Notes: generated from the sequence alone by a model not told the origin. DNA of 64,000 nt from Epilithonimonas zeae (GCF_900141765.1 NZ_FSRK01000001.1:1674001-1738000), one strand, 5' to 3'; shown: positions 8,103 to 18,900, numbered from the stretch's first letter. Numbers and translations: made by a program.

Positions 8103-8257
8103 CTATTCTTATACTCTTAATCTTTAAGAAAAGACCATAAAAATTACAGTTTAGGAAAGTTAACCAGAAGAGAATAGCAAAATTTAATGTCTGATCAATC
8201 TAAAAATGAAGCGGAAGGAGTATATAAATTTTATCTCAAAAATAGTTGTAAATTTAT
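8103..8257. repeat. Imperfect direct repeat, copy B
   Basis: Second copy of the repeat at 6383-6607, without the roughly 78-base insert. It ends just before the AraC gene at 8270 and contains the start of the leader ORF at 8187-8270. Confidence 0.65.
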
Positions 8258-8270
8258 ACTAAAACTATAA
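8187..8270 (+). CDS. 27-codon leader ORF overlapping the AraC start
   Basis: An ATG at 8187 opens a 27-codon frame (MSDQSKNEAEGVYKF and a basic tail) whose stop TAA shares its last A with the ATG of the AraC gene (TAATG at 8268-8272). The first 15 codons are nearly the same as the start of the decayed gene at 6540. Either this is a duplicated gene fragment that happens to end at the AraC start, or it works as a leader peptide that couples translation. It contains no obvious attenuation codons. Confidence 0.35.
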   Translation: MSDQSKNEAEGVYKFYLKNSCKFILKL

Positions 8271-9115
8271 TGCAGATAGCACCAACAAAAGAACTATTAC
8301 CTTACATCAAACACTATCTTTTTTTAGAGAGTGAAGGGACTGCATCAAAAAAACTGCGCTTGTTCTCAGATGGTAACACTGGTATGGTTCTGACTTTTAG
8401 AGGCAATCTTATTTCAAGCACCCATAGCACTAGTACTTTAAATTATCCAAATTCGTTTTTGTATGGACAGATTAGTATGTTTAGAGATTTGTATTTGGCA
8501 GAAAAAACATCAATAATTATTATAGTTTTTCAACCTTATGGTTTCAATCATTTATTGGGAATATCTGCGAATGAAATACGAGAAGGCATTATTGCGACAG
8601 AAGATATATTTGGGAGCAAGGATTCATTGCTTTATGAAAAATTATCTGAACCATCCTATTTAGAAACAAAAATACAAATCCTAAATGCTTTTTTTATTAA
8701 ACAGGCTGCTAAAAAAAATCTTTCAAACCAAAACCTTATTCATCCAACATTAAATTATATTATGAAAAACAAAGGTGCAGTTACTGTAAATCATCTGGTA
8801 AAATATACTGGTTATTCAGAAAGGCACATCGAAAGAATTTTTAATGAGTGCATTGGTTTAAATCCAAAAAAGTTTGGAAACATTGTAAAGTTGCATTTCT
8901 TTTTGAACCTACTCAAGTACAAGTCAAGACAAAGCAATATTACCGATCTGTGTTATGAAGCCGGGTATGCAGACCAATCACATTTAATCAAAGAATTTAA
9001 AAAATATACAGGCATAACTCCAACTCAATATTTAAATAACACCAATAGATTAGCAATAAATTTTTTGGAAATAAAATCTAATGAGATTCCGATGTCGGAT
9101 TTGTACAATTTATAG
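8270..9115 (+). CDS. AraC family transcriptional regulator
   Basis: A 281-aa regulator. Residues 1-140 match the N-terminal region seen in Bacteroidota AraC proteins of the DUF6597 type (PYIKHYLFLES, FRGNL, FQPYGFNHLLGI). The C-terminal half is an AraC double HTH (about 160-260; VNHLVKYTGYSERHIERIF and LCYEAGYADQSHLIKEFKK). The start ATG overlaps the stop of the 27-codon ORF at 8187-8270. The nitrilase-like gene follows 39 bp downstream on the same strand and may be its target. Confidence 0.88.
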   Translation: MQIAPTKELLPYIKHYLFLESEGTASKKLRLFSDGNTGMVLTFRGNLISSTHSTSTLNYPNSFLYGQISMFRDLYLAEKTSIIIIVFQPYGFNHLLGISANEIREGIIATEDIFGSKDSLLYEKLSEPSYLETKIQILNAFFIKQAAKKNLSNQNLIHPTLNYIMKNKGAVTVNHLVKYTGYSERHIERIFNECIGLNPKKFGNIVKLHFFLNLLKYKSRQSNITDLCYEAGYADQSHLIKEFKKYTGITPTQYLNNTNRLAINFLEIKSNEIPMSDLYNL

Positions 9116-9154
9116 AAAAACTCATAAGCTACTTTTGTCCTAAATATTAAAAAA

Positions 9155-10114
9155 GTGGACAACATTAAAATCTCAACCGCCCAATTTGAAGCTAAAAATG
9201 ATGACAAAGCCTACAATTTATCAGTCATTGAAAAACTTGCCAAGAAAGCATCCGAAGAAGGTTCCGATGTCATTGCCTTTCATGAATGTTCTATCACCGG
9301 TTACACCTTTGCAAGGCATCTTAACAAAGCACAAATGCTAGATCTGGCCGAATTCATTCCCAATGGTGATAGCACACAAAAACTAATAGAGATTGCCTCC
9401 AAATATAACATCGTAATTTTAGCCGGACTGTTTGAAAAGGATGAAAATGAAAATTTATACAAGCCATACATCTGTGTAGATAAAAATGGGTTAATTGCAA
9501 AACATCGTAAAATACATCCTTTCATAAATCCAAATTTAACTCCAGGGAAAGGCTATACAATTTTTGAGATCAAAGGCTGGAAATGTGGCATTTTGATCTG
9601 CTACGACAATAACATCATTGAAAATGTAAGAGCGACAACGCTATTGGGTGCAGATATCATTTTTATGCCACACGTAACGATGTGTACACCCTCTACCCGA
9701 CCAGGAGCCGGCTTTGTCGATCCCAAGTTATGGGAAAACCGCGAAGCTGACCCAACTTCATTACGTTTGGAATTTGACGGTATGAAAGGTAGAGCCTGGC
9801 TAATGAAATGGTTGCCGGCAAGAGCGTATGACAATGGGATATATGCGGTATTCTCAAATCCAATCGGAATGGACGATGATCAATTGAAAAATGGATGTTC
9901 AATGATCATCGATCCATATGGCGATATTCTTGCAGAATGTCGTTCATTTGACGACAGCTATGTGACAGCAACCATTACTCCCGAAAAACTTGTTAATGCA
10001 GGTGGGAATCGTTATATAAAAGCCAGAAGACCAGATTTGTACCGAGACATTTTAGGGAAAGATCACGATCCGGAACAAAAAGTAATTTGGTTGAACTCGG
10101 ACGAAAAAGAATAA
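9155..10114 (+). CDS. Carbon-nitrogen hydrolase (nitrilase superfamily)
   Basis: A 319-aa cytoplasmic amidohydrolase. The Glu-Lys-Cys triad is visible: Glu44 (FHECSITGY), Lys119 (KHRKIHP) and Cys149 (GILICYDN). Members hydrolyse amides, carbamoyl groups or nitriles; the substrate cannot be told. The start is a GTG (9155) and gives a normal N-terminus (DNIKISTAQFE). It follows the AraC gene closely and its transcript probably ends at the hairpin at 10257-10302. Confidence 0.88.
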   Translation: MDNIKISTAQFEAKNDDKAYNLSVIEKLAKKASEEGSDVIAFHECSITGYTFARHLNKAQMLDLAEFIPNGDSTQKLIEIASKYNIVILAGLFEKDENENLYKPYICVDKNGLIAKHRKIHPFINPNLTPGKGYTIFEIKGWKCGILICYDNNIIENVRATTLLGADIIFMPHVTMCTPSTRPGAGFVDPKLWENREADPTSLRLEFDGMKGRAWLMKWLPARAYDNGIYAVFSNPIGMDDDQLKNGCSMIIDPYGDILAECRSFDDSYVTATITPEKLVNAGGNRYIKARRPDLYRDILGKDHDPEQKVIWLNSDEKE

Positions 10115-10256
10115 AAACTACCACTAATATGGATTTTATACCACATCTATAATTCCAGTTATATTGACCATCTCAATCATACATTATTTAACACCTTCAA
10201 AATATTATCTATATCTGCTAATAAATGGTTTGAATATAGTTCTGTCATGTTCACAA

Positions 10257-10302
10257 ACAGCCAAATGGCGCCAACTAAAGACAGTTGGCGCCATTTGGCT
10301 GT
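10257..10302. terminator. 19-bp hairpin at the left border of the fructan locus
   Basis: Perfect inverted repeat (10257-10275 with 10284-10302) around an 8-nt loop TAAAGACA, core AATGGCGCCAAC. It lies between the convergent nitrilase and fructokinase genes. No long T-run follows, so termination is plausible but unproven. A diverged copy with the same loop end (AAGACAGTTGG) lies at 27021-27065, the other border of the locus, suggesting a dispersed repeat element. Confidence 0.7.
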
Positions 10303-10325
10303 GATTCTAATTTTAAATTAAAATT

Positions 10326-11237
10326 TCATAAAGCCCTCTCTTTCATGAAACTTTCAATTTCTTCATTCTCAAGATTAGGGTTAGCTCCCGAATAGCTGGC
10401 TACCAAAGCACCGACAGCACTTGCAAAATTAAGAGCTTCATCTGGGTCGTTGTCTGATAACAATTTGGAAATGAGACTCGCCAGAAAAGAATCACCGGCT
10501 CCAACAGTATCAGCCACTTTTACAGGGTAACCACCGTGTTGATACATCTTACCATTCCATAACAATAATGAACCGTGTTTTCCTAAAGTGACACAGATTG
10601 CCTTAGTATTTGTTTTTTCTGATATAAATTTGATATTTGACTCCAAATCCGTGGATTCAAAACCTATCCCGGAAGCAATTTCCAATATTTCCTCATCATT
10701 AAATTTGATAAAGTCTGCTTTTTTCATAAGTTCTTCCAAAAGTTGAATATTGTAGAAGGGTTTCCTTAAATTCACATCAAAAACTTTGAACATTGTCGTG
10801 TTAGAATCCAGCAAAGTGTACAGCGTACTTCTTGAAACATCATTCCTGCAAATCAAACTTCCGTAAAAAAAGACATCGGCATTTTTCACGATATTTTGAG
10901 TATTTTCATTGGTTTCAATAAAATCCCAGGCAGATGGAAATTTAATTTCATAAGTTGCGGAACCACGCTCATTCAATGTTACCTGGACAATACCTGTATC
11001 ATAACCCTGGGTTGTAATGATTCCGCTGGTATCAAGCAGATTTTCCCTGGCGTAGTCACAAATTACCTTTCCGTCCTGATCATTGCCAACGGCACTTATC
11101 ATCGCCACCGGAAATCCGAAAGATGCCGTTCTGAGTGCCAGATTAAGCGGAGCACCGCCGATTTTCTTTTCTTCTCCAAACACATCGAAGAGCACCTCTC
11201 CGAAACTGACCACATTTATTTTTTTATTAAGAAACAT
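10326..11237 (-). CDS. PfkB-family carbohydrate kinase, probable fructokinase
   Basis: A 303-aa ribokinase/PfkB-family kinase. The N-terminal GEVLFDVFGEEKKIGGAPLN motif and the C-terminal ATP/anion-hole motif TVGAGDSFLAS are both present, with the catalytic Asp in GAGD. It should phosphorylate fructose in the cytoplasm. It is the last gene of the fructan operon, 3 bp after the GH32 lipoprotein gene. Fructose as substrate is inferred from context. Confidence 0.88.
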   Translation of the reverse strand: MFLNKKINVVSFGEVLFDVFGEEKKIGGAPLNLALRTASFGFPVAMISAVGNDQDGKVICDYARENLLDTSGIITTQGYDTGIVQVTLNERGSATYEIKFPSAWDFIETNENTQNIVKNADVFFYGSLICRNDVSRSTLYTLLDSNTTMFKVFDVNLRKPFYNIQLLEELMKKADFIKFNDEEILEIASGIGFESTDLESNIKFISEKTNTKAICVTLGKHGSLLLWNGKMYQHGGYPVKVADTVGAGDSFLASLISKLLSDNDPDEALNFASAVGALVASYSGANPNLENEEIESFMKERAL

Positions 11238-11240
11238 TAA

Positions 11241-12782
11241 TTAAGGATTTTTCACATTAATATTATTGAATGAACTGTCCGAAGTACCAAAAATACTCCA
11301 TTTTTTGTTAACAACATTGTACACACGGTTGCTGAACGCCAACTTATCATTCACATATATCACACAAACATCATTGCTGATAAAGGCTGTTACATTATAA
11401 GCAGTTCCTGAAATCCCGGACAACGGATAGGAGTCAACAAAATTCTCGCTTCCGCCGTTCATTACATAACTCGCCATTCTGTTGGAAGAAGGTTCAAATG
11501 AAATTTTAAAACCACTTTTTCCATCATTATCCTGCGCCAGGATCAATCCTGATTTTCCGTTTGCCGCAGCATTCAGGGTAAAGCTGATCTGGTTGGCTTT
11601 CTGAAGTTTCCCGAACATTACTTGGGAATTCGCAGGAAGATTAAAGCTATTCCCGTTCTGAGAAGCATTACCTGTAATCTTATCTACGGATAGTGGAGCA
11701 TTTTGCCCAAAGACAGATTGCAAGGTAGAAATAGGTTTTACCCCCAAAGTTCCATCCGTATTCTGAACCAGTTTATGTGCTACGAGATTTCCTGCCCAGT
11801 CTTTTCCGCCCGTATTGCTTTCAGGGACTTTTCGGGCAGTCCAGCCCACCAGATAACGGTCGGTATTGTCAGAAACTGTTTTCGCTGCATAGAGATAAGA
11901 GCCGTCCAATCGGTCATTCGCAGGTGTTGCCCAAGGTCCGTTTGGCGAAGTGGCTATTCTGTAATGCGTTCCGCTGTTGCTGCTCCAATTTTCGGAGAAA
12001 ACAAGATACCAGTAATTGCCCATTTTGAAAAGGTCCGGACATTCCAGCATAATATAATTTTCTGAAGAAGTTGTCGTATAAATAGGATTTTCCACCGACC
12101 AGTTTCCGCTTGCAGGATTGGTTGTTGTAAATTTCAGCACAACCGCTTTTTTAGCCGAAGTCTGTGCAGAAACCAGCATCCAGTATTTTCCATCCTCAGC
12201 ATTGAAGAAAACATGCGGATCGCGGAATTCATAATCATAATAACCAGCCGGAGCAGTGATTTTAAAATCCTTCACTTTCGTCCAGTTTTTCATATCGGTA
12301 CTCGTTGCCAGAAGCACACTTTCCCTCGGATTACCCGATAAAAACGAAGCAATCTCATTATGCCCTGTGTAATAGTAATAATACGTATTCCCGACTTTCA
12401 CCAGACTTCCTGTTCCTACACCAAAATCAGGTTCAGAAGCTGTCCCGTAGGGAATTTGCCTCCCTTGATAAGTAAAATCCTTGAAATTGGTCGTCTCAAA
12501 GCTATGAATATCGTGAAATCCTTCGCCTGCAGGTTTGGTTTTAGCATCGTGCAGAAAGAAAAGATAAAATTTTCCGTTTTCGTAATACGGCATTACATCG
12601 CCGACATAACCGGCTGTATAATAAGGATTAGTACTTCCCATCCACTGATTGGGCGGCTGCGGAAAGATATTTGTCTGTTTGAAAATATCCTCCGGATTCA
12701 CATCTGCCACCGAATCATTATTCTGGCAGGAAAATGTTGCCAGAGCCATCACAGATGCTAAATATATTTTTCTGATTGTCAT
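11241..12782 (-). CDS. GH32-family lipoprotein glycosidase (DUF4975-like C-terminus)
   Basis: A 513-aa secreted lipoprotein: signal peptide with lipobox TFSC, Cys19. The five-bladed propeller carries the GH32 clan-J residues in a variant form: probable nucleophile Asp62 in GYVGDVMPY, Asp188 in FRDPH and acid/base Glu247 in LECPDLF. The usual N-D-P-N-G box is absent, so this belongs to a divergent GH32 group. A C-terminal beta-sandwich (about 360-513) follows. It should cleave fructan linkages at the cell surface or in the periplasm; endo or exo action cannot be told. Confidence 0.82.
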   Translation of the reverse strand: MTIRKIYLASVMALATFSCQNNDSVADVNPEDIFKQTNIFPQPPNQWMGSTNPYYTAGYVGDVMPYYENGKFYLFFLHDAKTKPAGEGFHDIHSFETTNFKDFTYQGRQIPYGTASEPDFGVGTGSLVKVGNTYYYYYTGHNEIASFLSGNPRESVLLATSTDMKNWTKVKDFKITAPAGYYDYEFRDPHVFFNAEDGKYWMLVSAQTSAKKAVVLKFTTTNPASGNWSVENPIYTTTSSENYIMLECPDLFKMGNYWYLVFSENWSSNSGTHYRIATSPNGPWATPANDRLDGSYLYAAKTVSDNTDRYLVGWTARKVPESNTGGKDWAGNLVAHKLVQNTDGTLGVKPISTLQSVFGQNAPLSVDKITGNASQNGNSFNLPANSQVMFGKLQKANQISFTLNAAANGKSGLILAQDNDGKSGFKISFEPSSNRMASYVMNGGSENFVDSYPLSGISGTAYNVTAFISNDVCVIYVNDKLAFSNRVYNVVNKKWSIFGTSDSSFNNINVKNP

Positions 12783-12793
12783 TGATTCTGATA

Positions 12794-14188
12794 TTAATTC
12801 GTTACAAGATAATTAAGGCTGTTCTCCGTGATTTTTTTGATGTTATCCAAAAATCCGTTCGGCTGGCTTGGGGTTCCATTCGAGGTTTCGTTGTACCAGT
12901 CGTAAGCACCCATTGAGATGGTGATACACTTTTTATTGGCAGTTCCGTTTGGAAATTCAGCGATAGCAACACGACCATCCAGCGTATTATCCCAACCTTC
13001 ACTTGCAAGGTTATTACCACCGGTCTGGTTTCTCCAGCCTGCACCGTTCACGTAACCTCCCCATTCCGGCAAAAACCACCAGGCTGTATGATTTAGCCTG
13101 AATGTTCCTTTCTGAAGAAGATTGGCCTTTCCAGGTTCGTAAGTCTGAAGCCCTTCAAAAGCGGGATGATTTTCGTGACCTTTGAAGGAGATTCCCCAAT
13201 CACTCCCTGAATCTATAAATCCATTCGGTAAGAAATCTCCGAAAACGTTGTTCGGACCTTTTCCAGCGGGAACAATACCCAAAGCATCCACATATTGTGA
13301 AGCAAATCCTGTCAGTAGAATATTGCCTCCTGCACTTAAATAGTTTTTAATTTTTGATGTCACATTTGCATTGAGCGCTTCCCCGGGAAGTGCAGCAGCA
13401 GAATCAAAATGCCACCAAATAATATCGATTCCAGTTAAGTCTGCGGTCCCACTCGCCACATCCGCCATTGATACATAGACCGCTCCCGAGAATTTACCGA
13501 ACAGCCAGTCGGAAGCTGCGATTTCATCAGGATTGGTAAGGCCTGTTCTGGTTGCTGCCGTTCCGAGGAAAGCCACTGTTGGTCCTGAAACCGGAATGGT
13601 TACTTTTGCGGTATAGATTTCAGTCAGATTTGCATTGGAAACGGTAAACTGTACAGGGCTGCTGAAATTAATTGTCGTTCCTGACGCAGGACTGATGCTT
13701 ACACCGTTTGCTACTTCTATTATAGGATTCAATGCTGTAAGATTCGTTCCTTCCGGCATTGTGAGTAAAATCGTTTTGCTGGAATGGTTGATCGTTGCCG
13801 ATAATCCGTTGATTTTAAAACTGATAATCGGGACCTGTGCCTGAACCGTTACCTGATAATCCTTATAAATATTACCGTTCTTCACTCTGAATTTAATAGG
13901 CTGTGAAAAATCAATCACAGTTCCCGAAACCGGGGAAATTATAGAACCTTGCGGAATTTCTATTATTGGAGATAAAGCTTTCACATTCGTTCCATAAGGA
14001 AGTGTTACCGTGATTTTATCGTTTTTATTATCGATGTCTCCCGAAACGCCGTTTACTGTAAAGGAAGATATATTCACCGAAACATCCGTTGCCAGCCCAT
14101 CTTCCATATTGTTGTTGCAAGACCAGACCAATACTGCAGAAACAAGCAAAATAATGAATGTCTGAAATTTATTAAATATTGTTTTCAT
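12794..14188 (-). CDS. DUF4960-type surface lipoprotein, probable fructan-binding protein
   Basis: A 464-aa lipoprotein (signal peptide, Cys24 after VWS). Two tandem beta-sandwich repeats of about 80 residues (roughly 38-116 and 117-197; each with (L/M)P(Y/E)GTN, ALxPIIE and SPxSGT) precede a C-terminal domain of about 265 residues. That last domain is similar to the protein at 25511-26767 (shared: strand DIIW/DVIW, late GxYDWY and KKITEN). It occupies the SusE/SGBP position right after susD, so a surface glycan-binding role is inferred. Confidence 0.75.
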   Translation of the reverse strand: MKTIFNKFQTFIILLVSAVLVWSCNNNMEDGLATDVSVNISSFTVNGVSGDIDNKNDKITVTLPYGTNVKALSPIIEIPQGSIISPVSGTVIDFSQPIKFRVKNGNIYKDYQVTVQAQVPIISFKINGLSATINHSSKTILLTMPEGTNLTALNPIIEVANGVSISPASGTTINFSSPVQFTVSNANLTEIYTAKVTIPVSGPTVAFLGTAATRTGLTNPDEIAASDWLFGKFSGAVYVSMADVASGTADLTGIDIIWWHFDSAAALPGEALNANVTSKIKNYLSAGGNILLTGFASQYVDALGIVPAGKGPNNVFGDFLPNGFIDSGSDWGISFKGHENHPAFEGLQTYEPGKANLLQKGTFRLNHTAWWFLPEWGGYVNGAGWRNQTGGNNLASEGWDNTLDGRVAIAEFPNGTANKKCITISMGAYDWYNETSNGTPSQPNGFLDNIKKITENSLNYLVTN

Positions 14189-14200
14189 AAATCTTTCGTT

Positions 14201-15898
14201 TTAGTAACCGTTATTCTGTTTGTACAACCCCTGGCTGAAATTGATCTGAGCTAATGGAATCGGGCAGTATTCTTCGATTCCGTGGTCAAATCCTGCCTGA
14301 GAATAGTAAGACCTTTTCATTTTTTCTACGGAGTAATAGGTGTTCATCGTACCTGCTACAGTTCCCCATCTCACCAGATCGAAAAAACGGCTTCCTTCCA
14401 TTGCAAATTCCATTCTGCGCTCCCATCGTAGGGCTTTTCTTGCAAAATCCTGATTCCAAGTACAGTTCACTCCCGGCTGATATTGGCTAATAAGATTATT
14501 TGTAGTATAACTTCCTGTCAACACTGTACTATTTGCAGCACGTTGTCTCACCTGATTGATCAATGGCAATGCTTCGTTGATTTGTCCGAGTTCAATTAAT
14601 GCTTCGGCTTTCATCAGCAAAATATCGGAATAACGGATGATGATCCTGTTTTTGGAATTGCCGTAGAACGGATCTACATTGACGGTACAGCCACAGCCAA
14701 CCGGTACATTTTCTTTTAAAGAAGCATAATAACCGTAAGTTCCAGGGCTTCGGTTCCAGCTTTCCTGATAGATCTTGTTTTCCTCATATTTCCAAGGCAA
14801 TCCCGGCAAAGCAACCGTATGATAAAGTCTTGGGTCTACTTTATAATTGTTGAGCTGATTGTAATTCAGATCCGTATCGTTATAGGTATCGAACATAGGT
14901 AATCCCTGAGGTGTTGTCTTGAAAGCATTCACCAGATTCTGGCTTGGCTTGTGAAAATCACAACAGCCCAAACCTTGTGGCAAAGACAGCACATCGCCGT
15001 AATTCAGTCTCCCGAAAAGTGTTCCGTCGTTGTCGGAATATTGAATGGAAAAAACGGATTCCGGACCGTTCTCGTGCGTTCCCGGAAGGAAATTGTACCC
15101 AAAATCTGATTCCAATGTATAATTTCCAATCACCTGATTGGCCGCATCAATAGATTTCTGAAGCGTTATCGGATTGATTTGAGTCACCGTATAATTATCG
15201 TCCTGCTCATACGCCTGATACAATCTTACTTTTGCCAAATAAGCATAAGCTGCGCTTTTCTTTGGTCTTCCGACTTCGGATTGTGTTGCAGGCAAATTGG
15301 CGGCGGCATCTTCAAAATTGGAAGCGATAGCATCCCATAATTGTTGGTCGGTTTTTGCACGGTTGGAGATTTTAGGATAATCCTCAATCGGTGTGTTCTC
15401 ATCCACGTAAGGAACATATTTGAAGAGGGTTTTCAGTAAAAAATAAAAATGACCTCTTACAAACTTCATTTCAGCAAGCCGCTTCTGCTTGTTTGGATAT
15501 TGAGCATCGGAAAGCTGGTTTAATGCGGCAATTGCTTTGTTGCATCTTCCTATTCCGACATAATTCAGGGACCAAAGACGATCCAATTCGCCAAAATCTG
15601 AACGGATGTTATTGGAGATTTCAAAAAAGTGAAAGGTCTGAATATCATTAGTTCCGCTACCGCCTTTGTAGGCATCATCTGAGCGCACATTTCCATAAGG
15701 CCAAAGGCTGAAAGGTGTGTCATAATGGTCATTCCCCATTGCTGCATAAGCTGCCACCACAAATCCGTCGACATTCTGAGGTGTCACCACATCTGCTTCG
15801 GAAAGCACGCCTCTTGGCTGATTGTCTAGAAAATCGTTGCAGGAAGCTGTTCCAAGCAAAAATGCGGAGGCTATTGTTAGAAGTATATATTTTTTCAT
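14201..15898 (-). CDS. SusD/RagB family nutrient-binding outer-membrane lipoprotein
   Basis: A 565-aa lipoprotein with lipobox TASC (Cys20) followed by NDFLDNQPRG, the usual SusD N-terminus. TPR-like helices and a C-terminal RagB/SusD region (ILLMKAEALIELGQ, RWERRMEFAMEGSRFFDLVRWG is split here only by length) are visible. It forms the lid of the SusC transporter and binds the oligosaccharide. It lies 17 bp after susC in the fructan operon. Confidence 0.95.
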   Translation of the reverse strand: MKKYILLTIASAFLLGTASCNDFLDNQPRGVLSEADVVTPQNVDGFVVAAYAAMGNDHYDTPFSLWPYGNVRSDDAYKGGSGTNDIQTFHFFEISNNIRSDFGELDRLWSLNYVGIGRCNKAIAALNQLSDAQYPNKQKRLAEMKFVRGHFYFLLKTLFKYVPYVDENTPIEDYPKISNRAKTDQQLWDAIASNFEDAAANLPATQSEVGRPKKSAAYAYLAKVRLYQAYEQDDNYTVTQINPITLQKSIDAANQVIGNYTLESDFGYNFLPGTHENGPESVFSIQYSDNDGTLFGRLNYGDVLSLPQGLGCCDFHKPSQNLVNAFKTTPQGLPMFDTYNDTDLNYNQLNNYKVDPRLYHTVALPGLPWKYEENKIYQESWNRSPGTYGYYASLKENVPVGCGCTVNVDPFYGNSKNRIIIRYSDILLMKAEALIELGQINEALPLINQVRQRAANSTVLTGSYTTNNLISQYQPGVNCTWNQDFARKALRWERRMEFAMEGSRFFDLVRWGTVAGTMNTYYSVEKMKRSYYSQAGFDHGIEEYCPIPLAQINFSQGLYKQNNGY

Positions 15899-15915
15899 TG
15901 TTTTAATTTTAAAAT

Positions 15916-18900
15916 TTAAAGGGATAGGTTAACTCCAAAATTGATGGTCAACGGAAGCGGATAACCGAAAGCCGGTGTTTCCGGGTCGATGCCTGTAAAG
16001 CTTTTGGATTTGATGGTCAGAAGATTCTGTGCGCTGATATAAATCCTGAAATTGGTAATTTTATATTGCTCCAAAATATCTTTCGGAATACTGTAACCCA
16101 GCTGTAAAACTCTTAATTTCATATAGCTTCCATTCTCTACATAATATGAGGAAAATCTGGATTCCGCATTGCTGTCAACCGTTGTAAGCGCCGGAATATC
16201 AGAGTTTGGATTTTGTGGCGACCACGCATTAAGAAGCCTTGTTCCTTTGTTGGAACCCACATCATCTACGCTCCAGAAATCAGTCTGGTACTTTTTGGAA
16301 TTGATGACATCCACATCGCCTATTCCTTGCCAGAAGGTTGATAAATCGAAGTTTTTGAAAGAGAAATTAAGATTGATTCCGTACATAAATCCCGGATTCG
16401 GGTTTCCTATCCAAGTTCTGTCTTTGTCATCTATGGTACCATCACCATTCAAATCAGCATAACGTATTCTTCCTAGACCTTTTCCTGATTGAGTTGCAGA
16501 ATTATCAACTTCGGACTGCGTTCTGAAAAGTCCATCGGCAACATAACCATACATTGAGTTGATCGGTCTTCCAAGAATATTATCTGTAGTCCCATTTCCG
16601 CCATAATTATTGATAACCGATTGTGGCAACTCGGTGATTTGATTGCGGTTCATCGAGAAGTTCCCTGAAATCTCGTAGCCAAATCCACCGGCAGTCTTGT
16701 CCTGATAACCTAAAGCAACTTCAATTCCTTTGTTTTCCATAGATGCACCGTTGATCCAGCGGTCACCCCCTTCTCCAATCACGCCCAGATAAGGAGGTAA
16801 AACCAGAATATCTTTGGTATCTTTTTTATAAACATCAACACTTCCCGTCAGTTTCTGATTAAAAAATCCGAAATCTAAACCGAGATTCGTCTGCGTAGTG
16901 GTTTCCCATCTAAGATCATCATTTTTTGTTTGAGTGGCAATAAATCCCGAAGGCAACAAGCCGCTACCAACACCTGAAATATCGTAAGCCGTTCCGTAGG
17001 AAGTGGCCCAGGTCGGATTACCACCTGCATAATTAGCAATGTAAAGCGAATAAACCGCCGAGTTGCTGATTTCCTGATTTCCTGTCTGTCCCCAACCTGC
17101 TCTCAGCCGCAAATCTGAGAAAAACGGAATCACCTTTTCTGCAAAATCTTCTTTGTTGATTCTCCAACCCGCCGAAAATGCCGGAAATGTCCCAAAACGG
17201 TTATTTTTTCCGAATCTGGATGAGCCATCATAACGTACTGTTGCAGAAAATAAATATCGATTATCATAATCATAAGAAAACTTGCCGAAGTACGATAACA
17301 AACTGTAGTAAGTAGAACTTCCCCCGTTGAAGGCATCTCCCGTTCCTGCATCAGGATACATATAATCTGGTGTTTCTATCAGGAATCCTTCTTTTCTCAG
17401 CCAGGTATTATTGTAGGTATCTTTATACATTTCCATCCCGCCCAGCAAATCAAAGTGGTGATTTCCTGCTTTGGCGGTATATTGAGCGGTATTGGTCCAT
17501 GTCCATTTTTCAGTATCGGACTGATCAATATTCACCGCGTTGGTTTTGTTCTGAAGATATCCTGAAACATAGCTTCTTTGCAGCATTCTTTTATAATAAT
17601 TAGAAAAATCGACTCCGAAACTGGATTTCAGTGTTAGGTTTTTCGCAGGTTGCAATTCTACATACACATTTCCGAAAAACCTTTGGTATCTGTAGCCGTT
17701 GTCTTTGTTATAGTCTAAAAGACGAACTGGATTCTGACGGTCATTCATCCCGCCTACCGGGCCGCCCCATCCGATTCCGTCAACAGTATGAACAGGAATA
17801 ATCGGCAACGCTCTCAAAGCAGGATCCAAAACGCCCGGATCCATCAGTTCATTGGTTTTGTTATAGGTGAAGTTTTCCCCGATTTTCAATTTACCATCGA
17901 AGAAATTGTACGAAGTATTCACACGGGCAGACAATCTTTTGAAATTGGTCAACTTCACGATGCCGTCATTATCATAATATCCCATCGAAAAGTAGTAAGA
18001 ACCTTTGTCCGAAGCACTGGAAGCCGAAACATCCAATGAATTAGCAACACCTGTCTGAGAAACCTCATCGTACCAATTGGTATTGTCAGATTTGATGGTT
18101 TTTGCAACATCAAGATATTCGGGAACAAAACTGTTGTATAACGTCGGAACACCATTCTGAACGCCCCAATCAAAATTATAGCTAAGATTGTTTGTGTTAG
18201 GATTCAGTCCGTCATTTATATTTGCCTGCCAAAGCACCTCTCCAAACTGTTTTGCATTCAGAACTTCTGTTTTTTTGGCATATTGGGAAAAGGCGGTGTA
18301 GTAATTCAGGTCGATTCTCATTTTACCTTTCTTACCTTTTTTTGTGGTAATGATAATGACGCCGTTTGCAGCTCTTGAACCGTATATACTTGCTGATGAG
18401 GCATCTTTCAATACCTGCATTGATTCAATGTCACCGGGATTCAGTTCGTGCATTCCTGCTTTTGTGGGAACGCCGTCTATCACATAAAGTGGATCTGTAT
18501 TGTTCAAAGTTCCGACACCGCGGATGAGGACTTTGGTATTTCCACCGGAAGGCGAGCCATCAGTAGAAATATTCACACCTGCGACTCTTCCCTGTAATGA
18601 TTTGATTGGATTGGGTTCGCCCTGCTTGTTCAAATCTTTCATATCAACGATAGAAACAGCACCAGTGATATCCGCCTTTTTCTGCTTGGTATATCCAGTG
18701 ACTACAACCTCGTCAATGTTCTTTACCTTATCAGCAGCAAGAACAATATTGAGAATAGTTTTCTCATCCACAACAACTTCCTGAGTGGAATAATCGGGAT
18801 AAGTAAAAACCAGCGTGTTTCCTTTTTTCAAATCATTGATCTGGAATATTCCGCTACTATCTGTTGTTGTACTTGCGCCAGTTTCTGAAACGGTTATGGT

